A DNA stretch of 64,000 bases, from contig NZ_KB892026.1 in NCBI RefSeq assembly GCF_000373645.1, positions 1 to 64,000 on the forward strand, written 5' to 3'. The DNA is from Streptomyces sp. ATexAB-D23 (lineage in GTDB: Bacteria; Actinomycetota; Actinomycetes; Streptomycetales; Streptomycetaceae). The notes under the pieces were generated by a model. It was given only the letters and a program-made list of their open reading frames with translations. It was not told where the DNA came from and ran no database searches. Below, one piece after another: positions 1 through 8,967 of the stretch. Position numbers and translations under genes: made by a program. How positions within the stretch are numbered: position 1 is the stretch's first letter; each line of letters begins with the position of its first letter.

Positions 1-77
1 GAACGTTCGTCGTTTGAGGAGACGCCCCGGAGGGACCCCGGACCCCACCCACGGCGCGCAGGCGTGCTTTTGAGCCC

Positions 78-325
78 GTCCGGCGATTGAGGACGGAACC
101 CTTCGGTTGGGACCGGGGTAAACCCGCGGGGGTCGACGCCCCACCCAAGCCGGTCCGGCGATTGAGGACGGAACCCTCCGCCCCGGACCGGGGCAAACCC
201 GTGGGGGCCGGCGCCCCACCCAAGCCGGTCCGGCGATTGAGGACGGAACCCTCCGCCCCGGACCGGGGCAAGCCCGTGGAGGCCGGCGCCGCATTCAAGC
301 CGGTCCGGCGATTGAGGACGGAACC
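78..325. repeat. 75-bp tandem repeat array (4 copies)
   Basis: The core GTCCGGCGATTGAGGACGG starts at 78, 153, 228 and 303, an exact 75-bp period. Between cores lies a conserved GC-rich spacer. The first core is preceded by CC, giving a 6-bp inverted repeat CCGTCC...GGACGG around a 9-nt loop. Because 75 is a multiple of 3, the array is open in frame with rsmA and looks like a repetitive N-terminal extension, but it is non-coding in my reading. The same core recurs near 33.6 kb. Confidence 0.85.
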
Positions 326-389
326 GATCGGCCCGGGACGGGGCAAGCAACGGCGCAGGGCCCCGCCCGGAGGGCCGTACGCTGAGTAC

Positions 390-1259
390 GTGAGCACAGA
401 GCCCGACGCCCTCCTGGGCCCCGCAGACATCCGTGAGCTGGCCGCGACCCTGGGCGTACGTCCCACCAAGCAGCGCGGCCAGAACTTCGTCATCGACGCC
501 AACACGGTCCGCAGGATCGTGCGGACGGCGGAGGTGCGGCCGGACGACGTGGTGGTCGAGGTCGGGCCGGGGCTCGGCTCGCTGACCCTCGCGCTGCTGG
601 AGGCCGCCGACCGCGTCGTCGCCGTCGAGATCGACGACGTGCTCGCGGCCGCCCTGCCGGCCACCGTCGCCGCCCGGATGCCCGACCGCGCCGACCGGTT
701 CGCGCTGGTGCACTCGGACGCGATGCTCGTACGGGAGCTGCCGGGCCCGCCGCCCACCGCGCTCGTCGCCAACCTCCCGTACAACGTCGCCGTGCCCGTC
801 CTGCTCACCGTGCTTGACCGCTTCCCGAGCATCGAGCGGACGCTCGTCATGGTGCAGGCGGAGGTCGCCGACCGGCTGGCCGCGCGGCCGGGGAACAAGG
901 TGTACGGCGTGCCGTCGGTGAAGGCGAGCTGGTACACGGACGTCAAGCGCGCCGGCTCCATCGGCCGCAAGGTCTTCTGGCCCGCGCCCAACGTCGACTC
1001 CGGGCTCGTCTCGCTGGTGCGCCGCACCGAACCCGTGGCGACGACCGCGAGCAAGGCGGAGGTCTTCGCGGTCGTGGACGCGGCGTTCGCCCAGCGCCGC
1101 AAGACGCTGCGCGCGGCCCTGGCCGGCTGGGCCGGCTCCGCACCGGCCGCCGAGGCCGCCCTGCTCGCCGCGGGCATCTCGCCGCAGGCGCGCGGCGAGT
1201 CGCTGACGGTCGAGGAATTCGCCGCCGTCGCCGAGAACAAGCCCGGGAGCGCGGGATGA
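390..1259 (+). CDS. rsmA: 16S rRNA (adenine1518/1519-N6) dimethyltransferase RsmA (KsgA)
   Basis: Uses S-adenosylmethionine to dimethylate two adjacent adenines in the 3' terminal hairpin of 16S rRNA during late small-subunit assembly in the cytoplasm. The product is 289 residues, normal for the family. The SAM-binding motif EVGPGLGS lies near residues 56-63 and the catalytic NLPYN at about 128-132; the N-terminal KQRGQNF motif is also typical. I chose the GTG at 390 because the open frame upstream only translates the 75-bp repeat. The stop overlaps the ispE start (ATGA), so the two genes are co-transcribed and probably translationally coupled, an arrangement conserved in actinomycetes. Confidence 0.95.
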   Translation: MSTEPDALLGPADIRELAATLGVRPTKQRGQNFVIDANTVRRIVRTAEVRPDDVVVEVGPGLGSLTLALLEAADRVVAVEIDDVLAAALPATVAARMPDRADRFALVHSDAMLVRELPGPPPTALVANLPYNVAVPVLLTVLDRFPSIERTLVMVQAEVADRLAARPGNKVYGVPSVKASWYTDVKRAGSIGRKVFWPAPNVDSGLVSLVRRTEPVATTASKAEVFAVVDAAFAQRRKTLRAALAGWAGSAPAAEAALLAAGISPQARGESLTVEEFAAVAENKPGSAG

Positions 1260-2149
1260 GTGTCACCGTACGGGTCCCCGCCAAGGTCAACGTCCAGCTC
1301 GCGGTCGGTGCCGCGCGCCCGGACGGCTTCCACGACCTGGCGAACGTCTTCCTCGCCGTCGGCCTGTACGACGAGGTCACCGTGGCGCCCGCCGAATCGC
1401 TGCGGATCACCTGCTCGGGGCCGGACGCGGCGCAGGTCCCGCTGGACGCGTCGAACCTGGCCGCGCGTGCGGCGACGGCCCTCGCAGCGCTCCACGGCAT
1501 CGCGCCGGACGTGCACATCCACATCGACAAGGACATTCCCGTCGCGGGCGGCATGGCGGGCGGCAGCGCGGACGGGGCCGGCGCCCTGCTGGCCTGCGAC
1601 GCGCTGTGGGGGACCGGCGCGAGCCGGGACGAGCTGCTCGGGCTCTGCGCCGAGCTGGGCAGCGACGTGCCGTTCAGCCTCGTCGGCGGCGCCGCCCTCG
1701 GCACCGGGCGGGGGGAGCGGCTGAGCCCGGTCGAGGTGGGCGGCGCGTTCCACTGGGTGTTCGCGGTCGCCGACGGCGGGCTGTCCACGCCCGCGGTCTA
1801 CCGCGAGTTCGACCGGCTGACGGCCGGGACCCGCGTCCCCGGGCCCGTGGCCTCGGACGCCCTCCTGGACGCGCTGCGGACCGGCGACGCGAAGGCCCTG
1901 GCCGGCGCCCTGAGCAACGACCTCCAGGCCCCCGCCCTGTCGCTGCGCCCGTCGCTGGCGGACACCCTGGCCGCGGGCACCGAGGCGGGTGCCCTGGCCG
2001 CGCTGGTCTCCGGCTCGGGGCCGACCACCGCGTTCCTCACCGAGGACGCGGCGACGGCCCGCGAGGTGGCGGCCGCGCTGACCGCGTCGGGCACCTGCCG
2101 CACCGCCCGCACGGCGGCGTCCCCGGCCCCGGGCGCGACGGTCCTGTAG
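1256..2149 (+). CDS. ispE: 4-diphosphocytidyl-2-C-methyl-D-erythritol kinase IspE
   Basis: Phosphorylates 4-diphosphocytidyl-2-C-methyl-D-erythritol with ATP in the cytosolic MEP pathway of isoprenoid synthesis. It is a GHMP kinase of 297 residues. The N-terminal substrate-binding VPAKVN is at about residues 7-12, the ATP-binding Gly-rich loop PVAGGMAGGSADG near 95-107, and the C-terminal GHMP motif LVSGSGPTTAF near 250-260. The ATG overlaps the rsmA stop. A convergent lipoprotein gene begins 4 bp after the ispE stop, with no obvious hairpin between them. Assignment is secure from motifs and from the rsmA neighbour. Confidence 0.95.
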   Translation: MSVTVRVPAKVNVQLAVGAARPDGFHDLANVFLAVGLYDEVTVAPAESLRITCSGPDAAQVPLDASNLAARAATALAALHGIAPDVHIHIDKDIPVAGGMAGGSADGAGALLACDALWGTGASRDELLGLCAELGSDVPFSLVGGAALGTGRGERLSPVEVGGAFHWVFAVADGGLSTPAVYREFDRLTAGTRVPGPVASDALLDALRTGDAKALAGALSNDLQAPALSLRPSLADTLAAGTEAGALAALVSGSGPTTAFLTEDAATAREVAAALTASGTCRTARTAASPAPGATVL

Positions 2150-2153
2150 GCGG

Positions 2154-2795
2154 TCAGCCCACCCGTAGCGTCCGCTTCGCCAGTTCGTACGCCGGCAGCA
2201 TGCCCTTGTGCTCGTAGGCGTCGAATCCGCCCAGCTGGACGACGACCGGCCCTTCGGGTGTGGCGACGGCGAAGGCGCGGGCGGGGCGGGACTCCTCCAC
2301 GAGCTTGCTGTAGAGGGTGTAGGACACCTCGGCCGCGGTCGTCTTCCCGGCCGTGGCCTTCGTGTAACTGATCTTCGAGGCGTTCTTCTCGGCCCCGACG
2401 AAGCCCTCCAGCGTTTCGCGGGGCGAGGCGTCCTCGCTCTTCCCCTGCCAGACCCGGAGGAATCCGAGATAGCCGGCCGGTTTGGCGTCGATCTCGCAGA
2501 CCATGGTGACCGGGCCCTGGTTGGCCAGCCCGGCGAAGACCGAGTCCGGCTCGACCGGGGTGACGGCCTTCGCCTTCCACAGCTCCGCCAGGTCGAACGT
2601 CACCGGCAGCTCGCAGCCGGAACCGGGGCCTCCGACGGTGCCGCCCCTGGCCGCCGTCTTCACGGCCGGCGCCCCGGCGGACTTCTCCGCCTTCGCTCCG
2701 CCGTCGGTGTCCGGATCGGACGAGCAGCCGGTCAGCGCGGCCGCGGCCAGCAGTGCGGGCACCAGCCCGCGAACGGTACGACGCGTCATGAACAT
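2154..2795 (-). CDS. putative lipoprotein
   Basis: A 213-residue exported protein. The N-terminus has two Arg, a hydrophobic stretch (LVPALLAAAALTGC) and a lipobox LTGC, so it should be processed by Lgt/LspA and anchored to the outer face of the membrane. A Gly/Ala/Lys-rich linker follows. The mature part contains at least two Cys (CELPVTF and MVCEID), possibly a disulfide. Two starts are possible, ATG at 2795 or ATG at 2789, both behind an AAGGGG-type ribosome site. I do not recognise a specific domain; it resembles the many small DUF-type lipoproteins of Streptomyces. It sits between ispE and a divergent ABC-F gene and has its own promoter region. Confidence 0.75.
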   Translation of the reverse strand: MFMTRRTVRGLVPALLAAAALTGCSSDPDTDGGAKAEKSAGAPAVKTAARGGTVGGPGSGCELPVTFDLAELWKAKAVTPVEPDSVFAGLANQGPVTMVCEIDAKPAGYLGFLRVWQGKSEDASPRETLEGFVGAEKNASKISYTKATAGKTTAAEVSYTLYSKLVEESRPARAFAVATPEGPVVVQLGGFDAYEHKGMLPAYELAKRTLRVG

Positions 2796-2912
2796 CCCCA
2801 CCCCTTGATCGTTTGCGCGCAACGTACACCGGGCCGGGCGGGCGCTCGTGCGGAGGCCCGCGCCGTGGCGACTACGCTGAAGGCCGGAGTTTTCCTCAAT
2901 GCTGGAGCGTTC

Positions 2913-4733
2913 GTGGCCGTCAACCTCGTCAATGTCGAGCAGGTCAGCAAGGTGTACGGCACCCGTGCCCTGCTCGACGGTGTGTCCCTCGGCGTCTCCG
3001 AGGGCGACCGGATCGGTGTCGTCGGCCGCAACGGCGACGGCAAGACGACCCTGATCCGGATGCTGGCCAGGCTGGAGGAGGCGGACAGCGGCCGCGTCAC
3101 CCACAACGGCGGGCTGCGTCTCGGCGTGCTGACCCAGCACGACTCCCTCGACCCGGAGGCCACGGTCCGCCACGAGGTCATCGGGGACCTCGCCGACCAC
3201 GAGTGGGCGGGCAGCGCCAAGATCCGCGACGTGCTCACCGGCCTCTTCGGCGGGCTCGACCTGCCCGGCTTCGAGCACGGCCTGGACACCGTCATCGCCC
3301 CGCTCTCCGGCGGTGAGCGCCGCCGGATCGCCCTCGCCAAGCTTTTGATCGCCGAGCAGGACCTGATCGTCCTCGACGAGCCGACCAACCACCTGGACGT
3401 CGAGGGCATCTCCTGGCTCGCCGGCCATCTGCGGGCCCGTCGCTCGGCCCTGGTCTGCGTCACCCACGACCGCTGGTTCCTGGACCAGGTCTGCACCCGC
3501 ATGTGGGACGTCCAGCGGGGCACGGTCCACGAGTACGAGGGCGGCTACAGCGACTACGTGTTCGCCCGCGCCGAGCGGGAGCGGATCGCCGCGACCGAGG
3601 AGACCAAGCGGCAGAACCTGATGCGCAAGGAGCTGGCCTGGCTGCGGCGCGGCGCCCCCGCCCGTACCTCCAAGCCGCGCTACCGCATCGAGGCCGCCAA
3701 CGAGCTGATCGCCGACGTGCCGCCGCCGCGCGACACCAGCGAGCTGATGAAGTTCGCCAACGCCCGGCTCGGCAAGACGGTCTTCGAGCTGGAGGACGTG
3801 ACCGTCCAGGCGGGCCCCAAGACCCTGCTCACGCACCTCACCTGGCAGCTCGGCCCCGGCGACCGGATCGGCCTGGTCGGGGTGAACGGCGCGGGCAAGA
3901 CCTCGCTCCTGCGGGCGCTCGCGGAGGCGGCCCGTACCCAGGGCGAGGAGCAGCCCGCCGCCGGGAGGATCGTCGTTGGCAAGACCGTCAGGCTCGCCTA
4001 CCTCTCCCAGGAGGTCCACGAGCTGAAGCCGAACCTGCGGGTGCTGGAGGCGGTCCAGCAGGTCCGTGACCGGGTGGACCTCGGCAAGGGGCGTGAGATG
4101 ACCGCCGGGCAGCTCTGCGAGAAGTTCGGCTTCACCAAGGAGAAGCAGTGGACGCCGGTCGGTGACCTCTCCGGTGGTGAGCGGCGCCGGCTCCAGATCC
4201 TGCGCCTGCTGATGGACGAGCCCAACGTCCTGTTCCTCGACGAGCCGACCAACGACCTCGACATCGAGACCCTGACCCAGCTGGAGGACCTGCTCGACGG
4301 CTGGCCGGGCTCCATGATCGTGATCTCCCACGACCGGTTCTTCATCGAGCGCACCACGGACCGTGTGATGGCCCTGCTCGGCGACAGGTCGCTGCGGATG
4401 CTGCCGCGCGGCATCGACGAGTACCTGGAGCGCAGGCAGCGCCAGGCCGAGACCGCGACGCCCGCCACGCCTGCCGCCCCCCGCGCGCAGACGGCCGGGG
4501 CCCCGGCGCCCGCGGTCTCCGCGCAGGCGGCCCGCGCGGCCAAGAAGGAGTTGCAGAAGGTCGAGCGGCAGCTCGACAAGATGTCGACCCGCGAGACGAC
4601 CCTGCACGCCCAGATCGCCGAGCACGCCACCGACTTCGAGAAGGTCGCGAAGCTGGACGCCGAGCTGCGCGAACTGGTCGCGGAACGCGATGTGCTGGAG
4701 ATGCGCTGGCTCGAACTCGCCGAGGACGCCTGA
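2913..4733 (+). CDS. ABC-F family ATP-binding protein
   Basis: A 606-residue cytoplasmic protein with two ABC ATPase domains and no membrane segments, the hallmark of ABC-F proteins, which act on the ribosome (translation rescue or antibiotic protection) rather than in transport. Domain 1: Walker A GRNGDGKTT at 38-46, signature LSGGERRR near 130, Walker B LIVLDEPTNHLD near 151-162. Domain 2: GVNGAGKTS near 323, LSGGERRR, FLDEPTNDLD. Between them is a charged linker with the LRRGAPARTSKPRYRI segment typical of the interdomain tether. The C-terminal ~70 residues form a predicted coiled coil as in Uup-like members. The GTG at 2913 is preceded by GGAG at the right distance. Whether it confers resistance cannot be read from the sequence. 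Confidence 0.9.
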   Translation: MAVNLVNVEQVSKVYGTRALLDGVSLGVSEGDRIGVVGRNGDGKTTLIRMLARLEEADSGRVTHNGGLRLGVLTQHDSLDPEATVRHEVIGDLADHEWAGSAKIRDVLTGLFGGLDLPGFEHGLDTVIAPLSGGERRRIALAKLLIAEQDLIVLDEPTNHLDVEGISWLAGHLRARRSALVCVTHDRWFLDQVCTRMWDVQRGTVHEYEGGYSDYVFARAERERIAATEETKRQNLMRKELAWLRRGAPARTSKPRYRIEAANELIADVPPPRDTSELMKFANARLGKTVFELEDVTVQAGPKTLLTHLTWQLGPGDRIGLVGVNGAGKTSLLRALAEAARTQGEEQPAAGRIVVGKTVRLAYLSQEVHELKPNLRVLEAVQQVRDRVDLGKGREMTAGQLCEKFGFTKEKQWTPVGDLSGGERRRLQILRLLMDEPNVLFLDEPTNDLDIETLTQLEDLLDGWPGSMIVISHDRFFIERTTDRVMALLGDRSLRMLPRGIDEYLERRQRQAETATPATPAAPRAQTAGAPAPAVSAQAARAAKKELQKVERQLDKMSTRETTLHAQIAEHATDFEKVAKLDAELRELVAERDVLEMRWLELAEDA

Positions 4734-4794
4734 CCGTCGGCCGGTTCGCTGTCGCAACCGAGCTGCGACAGGTGTGACTGCCGGGGCTTGTGAA

Positions 4795-4813
4795 GCGGGT
4801 GGTAGAAAGAAGC
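4795..4813 (+). promoter_or_regulatory. element shared by first two PQQ-propeller genes (copy 1)
   Basis: GCGGGTGGTAGAAAGAAG lies about 65 bp before the first propeller gene. A near copy, with C for G at one position, lies upstream of the second propeller gene at 6830. The conservation suggests a shared promoter or binding site; the factor is unknown. Confidence 0.5.
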
Positions 4814-4877
4814 CTTGCCCGGTGCGGGGGACGACCGTGCCGCTTCACAGGTGACAACGGAACAGGGGGACGGGCCG

Positions 4878-6749
4878 ATGAGCCAGCCGCCCGGACAGCA
4901 GCCGCCGCAGGGCGGGTTCGGAGCACCGTACGACCCGCAGACCGGTACGGGGACCGGCACCGGATCGTCCGGATCCGGCGCCTATCCGCAGCCGGCCGGA
5001 CCGTACGACGCACCCGGCCGGCCCGGCCCGTACGGACAGCCGCCGCAGCCCTCAGGCCCGTACGGACAGCCGCCGCAGCCCTCAGGCCCGTACGGACAGC
5101 CGCCGGCCCAGCCCCGGCCGGGATACGGCTACCCGCCCCAGCCCGGCCCGTACGGGCAGCAGCCCCCGCAGCCGCCCACCCAGCCCGGCTACGGCTACCC
5201 GCCCCAGGGCCACGGCCACCCGCAGCCCGGTCCCGGGCAGCTCCCCGTGCACCGGATGCCGACCCAGCAGTACGGCGCACCGCCGCCGGCCGGGCCGCAG
5301 GGCGGGGGCGGCTGGTTCCGCGGCCGGGCCGCGAAGGCCGTGGGGGTCGCGGTCGCCGTGGCGCTCGTGGCCGGCGCCGGAATATGGTTCGCCGTCGGCG
5401 GGGACGGCGACGACGACAAGCCCGTGGCGGGCCCGACCCACTCCGCCTCGCCCACCGTCTCGCCCTCGCCGACGGGGAGCAAGGCCACGGGGGAGCCCGT
5501 GGTCAGCCCGGAGGACGAGGCCCGGACCATCAACGCGGGCGTCAAGTCCGGTGAGGCGAAGGTCCTCTGGCTCCAGAAGGGCGGCGTCGACCTGCCGGCC
5601 AACGGCGAGGACGTGTACGGACCCTGGTTCGCGGGGGACACCGTCGCGAAGGCCATGTTCTACACGGTCTCGGGCTACTCGGTCTCCGACGGCACCCTCC
5701 AGTGGAGCGTCCGGCTCCCCACCCGGATGTGCTCCGCGCCCTCGCTGCCCACCGACGACGGCAAGATCGTCCTCGCGATCAGGCACGACACCTCGGAAGG
5801 CGCCGAGTGCAACACGTTGCAGATGATCGACCTCAGGACGGGCAAGGCCGGCTGGCGGAAGACATTCGTACGCAAGGGCATCTGGGACGGGCTCTCCGAC
5901 CTCGCGATGTCGGTCAACGGCGGCACGGTCACCGTGGGCCGCACCAGCAGGTCCGAGGGGTTCCGGGTCAGTGACGGCGAGCAGCTCTTCGGCGAACGGT
6001 CCGGCGCGTGCCAGCCGTTCGGCTTCGCCAGCGGGCCCGTGGCCATCGCCGCGACGAGCTGCCACACCGCCGACGACGACTACAAGGACCAGCAGGTGCA
6101 GCGGATCGACCCCGCCACCGGCAAGGTCCTGTGGACGTACAAGCTCAAGAAGGACTGGGAGGTCGCGCAGTTCTACTCCGTCAGCCCGCTCGTCGTCTCG
6201 CTGAAGCAGCCGGACAAGTGGGGCATCCTGGTGCTCAACGACGACGGCAGCTACCGCACCCAGCTCTCCGGCGGTCCGGGCGAGTACGCGCCCAGATGCG
6301 ACGACGAACTGATGGCGCTCAGCAAGAACCTGGACAACTGCATGGGCGTGGCCGCCGACGCGAACACGTTCTACATGGCCACCAGGACGGGCACCGAACG
6401 CGACAACGAGATCGTCGCCTTCGACCTGACGACCGGCAAGTACCGCTGGTCGGCGAAGTCGCCGGAGGGGCAGACGGCCACGCCGCTGCGGGTCGAGAAC
6501 GGCAAGCTGCTGATGTACGTCAACCCGACCCTGAAGAAGGGCGGCGGCATCGCCTCCCTCCCGTCCACCGGCGGCACCCCGCAGATGGTGCTGCGGCATC
6601 CGGCGTCGGGCGCCGACATGGAACTCGGCTTCGCCGGGCCACGCGTCGCGTACGTGGGCGGGCGCTCCCTCCTGATGCAGACGAGGCTCAGCGGCATCAG
6701 CGGAGACGAAGAGGTGGACGCGCGGTCCATGGTGGTCTTCGGGAACTGA
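4878..6749 (+). CDS. membrane-anchored PQQ-type beta-propeller protein (paralogue 1)
   Basis: 623 residues in three parts. Residues 1 to about 145 are Pro/Gln/Gly/Tyr-rich with tandem GPYGQPPQPS repeats and are probably cytoplasmic and disordered. One hydrophobic helix (VGVAVAVALVAGAGIWFAVG) spans about 150-170. An acidic linker and a ~430-residue exported domain follow, with propeller signatures such as DLRTGKAGW, DPATGKVLWTY and DLTTGKYRW. These resemble PQQ-like repeats but there is no evidence of a PQQ cofactor or enzyme activity. Four conserved Cys in the propeller could form disulfides. ATG 4878 is chosen because AGGGGGACGGG precedes it. It heads a row of three paralogues; function is unknown, perhaps cell-envelope sensing or scaffolding. 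Confidence 0.85.
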   Translation: MSQPPGQQPPQGGFGAPYDPQTGTGTGTGSSGSGAYPQPAGPYDAPGRPGPYGQPPQPSGPYGQPPQPSGPYGQPPAQPRPGYGYPPQPGPYGQQPPQPPTQPGYGYPPQGHGHPQPGPGQLPVHRMPTQQYGAPPPAGPQGGGGWFRGRAAKAVGVAVAVALVAGAGIWFAVGGDGDDDKPVAGPTHSASPTVSPSPTGSKATGEPVVSPEDEARTINAGVKSGEAKVLWLQKGGVDLPANGEDVYGPWFAGDTVAKAMFYTVSGYSVSDGTLQWSVRLPTRMCSAPSLPTDDGKIVLAIRHDTSEGAECNTLQMIDLRTGKAGWRKTFVRKGIWDGLSDLAMSVNGGTVTVGRTSRSEGFRVSDGEQLFGERSGACQPFGFASGPVAIAATSCHTADDDYKDQQVQRIDPATGKVLWTYKLKKDWEVAQFYSVSPLVVSLKQPDKWGILVLNDDGSYRTQLSGGPGEYAPRCDDELMALSKNLDNCMGVAADANTFYMATRTGTERDNEIVAFDLTTGKYRWSAKSPEGQTATPLRVENGKLLMYVNPTLKKGGGIASLPSTGGTPQMVLRHPASGADMELGFAGPRVAYVGGRSLLMQTRLSGISGDEEVDARSMVVFGN

Positions 6750-6829
6750 CGGTCCGGAGCATCACGGCGGTATCACGGCCCGGTCCTCCCTTGGGAACAG
6801 GGGCGGACCGAACCGGGAGCGGTGCTGGG

Positions 6830-6848
6830 GCGGGTGGTACAAAGAAGT
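6830..6848 (+). promoter_or_regulatory. element shared by first two PQQ-propeller genes (copy 2)
   Basis: GCGGGTGGTACAAAGAAG, 150 bp upstream of the second propeller gene, matches the element at 4795 at all but one position although the surrounding DNA differs. The longer distance to the start codon means a longer leader here. Confidence 0.5.
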
Positions 6849-6997
6849 CCCGCTCGACTGACGTAACACTGCGGGATCCATGCCCGATTCGCTCCATTTC
6901 GCCGTGATCCGGGGGGTCTTGACCGACCCGCGGAGCCCCGGCGGGATCGCGGGGGAGTCCGGAACGGGCACCGGACCGCACGAAGGGGGACGCGCTG

Positions 6998-8857
6998 ATG
7001 ACCCAGCCGCCCGGACAGCAACCGCCGCAGGGAGGCTTCGGCGCTCCGCAGGAGCCGCCGCACGGGGTACCGCAGCCGCCCCAGGGCCCGCCGCAGACGC
7101 CGCCGCCGCCCGCCCAGCCGCCCCAGCCCCCGGCCGCGCCGCCGACCCCGCCGCCCGCGCAGCCGGGCTACGGCTACCCGCAGCAGCCCGGCCCGTACGG
7201 GCAGCCCCAGCAGCCGGGGCCGTACGGTCAGCCCCAGCAGCCCGGTCCCTACGGCCAGCCCCAGCAGCAGCCCGGTCCCTACGGTCAGCCGCAGCAGCCG
7301 GGGCCGTACGGTCAGCAGCCGCAGCCCGGTTACGGCTTCCCGCAGCAGCAGTACTCCGGCGCCCCCGTGCCGCCCGGCCCCGGGGGTCCGGGCGGTGGTC
7401 CGTCCAAGCGCAAGCCCGCCATGATCATCGGTGCCGCGGTCGCCGCGCTCCTGGTCATCGGCGGCGGGGTGTACTTCGCGACGAGCGGGGGCGACGACGA
7501 CGATGATGACAAGCCCGTCGCGAAGCAGAGCGAAGAGGTCCAGAAGCCGTCCGTCTCGCCCTCCGTGGACAAGGGCGACGGCAACGGCACCGGGCGGGAG
7601 GACGACGACCTCAACAGCGGCCGCAAGGACGGCGAGGCGAAGGTCCTCTGGCTCCAGAAGAACGACGTCGACCTGCCGCGCAACGGCGCGGACGTGTACG
7701 GGCCGTGGCTCGTCGGCGACACCGTCGTCAAGGGCATGTACCGCACGATGTCGGCGTACGCGGTGGCCGACGGCACGCAGAAGTGGACGCTGAAGCTGCC
7801 CGCGGACATCTGCTCCGCGCCCCAGCAGACCACCACGGACGGCAAGATCGTCATCGCGATCAAGAACGGCACCACCGACAAGGCCGACTGCTCCATGCTC
7901 CAGCTGATCGACCTCAACACGGGGAAGGCGGGGTGGAAGAAGGAGGTCAAGAAGAGCGGGCTCTTCGACATGATGTCGGACCTCTCGATGGCCATCAGCG
8001 GTGACACCGTGACGGCGGGCCGCACCGGAGGCTCCAACGCCTTCCGGGTCAGCGACGGCAAGGAGCTGTTCGGCAAGCGGAGCGGCAACTGCCAGCCGTT
8101 CGCCTTCGCCGGCGGCACCAAGCTCATCGCCGCGACCAGCTGCCGCACCGACGACGTCAAGAACCCGCAGCACGAGATCGAAGAGGTCGACCCCAGCACC
8201 GGAAAGCCCAAGTGGACCTACAAGCCCGCCCGTGGCTGGGAGGTCGACAAGGTCTACTCGGTGAGCCCGCTCATCGTGTCGCTCACCAAGGGCAGCAGCA
8301 GCGACGACAAGAAGTGGAGCATCCTCGCCCTGCGCGAGAACGGCACGCTCCGCTCCCAGCTGGTCGGTGACAAGGGCGACAAGTTCGCCCCGGACTGCGG
8401 TGGCGCCTTCACCATCTTCGGCAAGCGCCTCGACGGCTGCACGGGCGTCGCGGCCGACGCCAACACGTTCTACATGGCCACGCAGGACGACACCAGCGGC
8501 TCCGCCCGCACCAATCAGGTCGTCGCCTTCAACCTGAACACCGGCAAGCCGAAGTGGAAGGCGAAGGCCCCCGCCGGGCAGACCGTGAAGCCCTTGGGCA
8601 TGGAGAGCGGCAACGTCCTGCTCTACGTGAACGCGGCCTACGGCAAGGGCGGCGGCATCGCCACCCTGTCCCCGTCCGGCGGCAGCCCGCAGATGGTGCT
8701 CCAGCACCCGGACTCGACCTCGTCGATCGAGAGCTCGTTCTACAACGAGAAGATCCTCTACGCGGACGGCCGTTCGTTCGTGGCGAGCGGACGGGTCAGC
8801 GCGAGCAACGACAAGGAAGAGCTGGAGACGAAGACCATGATGGCCTTCGGCAAGTGA
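6998..8857 (+). CDS. membrane-anchored PQQ-type beta-propeller protein (paralogue 2)
   Basis: 619 residues with the same plan as its upstream neighbour. The Pro/Gln-rich N-terminal region (about 1-140) has five or more GPYGQPQQP repeats, followed by a membrane helix (PAMIIGAAVAALLVIGGGVY) near 142-162, an Asp-rich DDDDDDKP linker and an exported propeller. The propeller is closely similar to paralogue 1: both share GEAKVLWLQK, DLP.NG.DVYGPW, CSAP and GVAADANTFYMAT. This indicates a fairly recent tandem duplication. GAAGGGGGACGCG is the ribosome site. A strong hairpin follows the gene, so it is probably not obligatorily co-transcribed with paralogue 3. Function unknown. Confidence 0.85.
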   Translation: MTQPPGQQPPQGGFGAPQEPPHGVPQPPQGPPQTPPPPAQPPQPPAAPPTPPPAQPGYGYPQQPGPYGQPQQPGPYGQPQQPGPYGQPQQQPGPYGQPQQPGPYGQQPQPGYGFPQQQYSGAPVPPGPGGPGGGPSKRKPAMIIGAAVAALLVIGGGVYFATSGGDDDDDDKPVAKQSEEVQKPSVSPSVDKGDGNGTGREDDDLNSGRKDGEAKVLWLQKNDVDLPRNGADVYGPWLVGDTVVKGMYRTMSAYAVADGTQKWTLKLPADICSAPQQTTTDGKIVIAIKNGTTDKADCSMLQLIDLNTGKAGWKKEVKKSGLFDMMSDLSMAISGDTVTAGRTGGSNAFRVSDGKELFGKRSGNCQPFAFAGGTKLIAATSCRTDDVKNPQHEIEEVDPSTGKPKWTYKPARGWEVDKVYSVSPLIVSLTKGSSSDDKKWSILALRENGTLRSQLVGDKGDKFAPDCGGAFTIFGKRLDGCTGVAADANTFYMATQDDTSGSARTNQVVAFNLNTGKPKWKAKAPAGQTVKPLGMESGNVLLYVNAAYGKGGGIATLSPSGGSPQMVLQHPDSTSSIESSFYNEKILYADGRSFVASGRVSASNDKEELETKTMMAFGK

Positions 8858-8884
8858 CGGCTCACCGCGGCATCTGAGACATCG

Positions 8885-8920
8885 CCGGCCGCGGGCGGCA
8901 GCAGCCCCGCCCGCGGCCGG
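8885..8920 (+). terminator. hairpin terminator after propeller paralogue 2
   Basis: A perfect 14-bp stem, CCGGCCGCGGGCGG paired with CCGCCCGCGGCCGG around an 8-nt loop. It starts 28 bp after the stop of paralogue 2. No U-tract adjoins it, as is common in Streptomyces. Confidence 0.8.
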
Positions 8921-8967
8921 TTCCGGCCCACCGACCGACCCCCTTTTTCTCCGAGGTACGCAACGCC

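Noticed and set aside
78..325. CRISPR-like array
   Set aside because: Spacers are conserved rather than unique, the repeat core is GC-rich and no cas genes are present.
87..389. In-frame N-terminal extension of RsmA by about 100 residues
   Set aside because: It only translates the 75-bp repeat, whose frame stays open because the period is a multiple of three. RsmA proteins start near the GTG at 390.
2154..4757. An 867-codon open frame on the minus strand covering the ABC-F gene
   Set aside because: Only its last ~213 codons (the lipoprotein) look like protein. The rest is the complement of a clear ABC-F gene.
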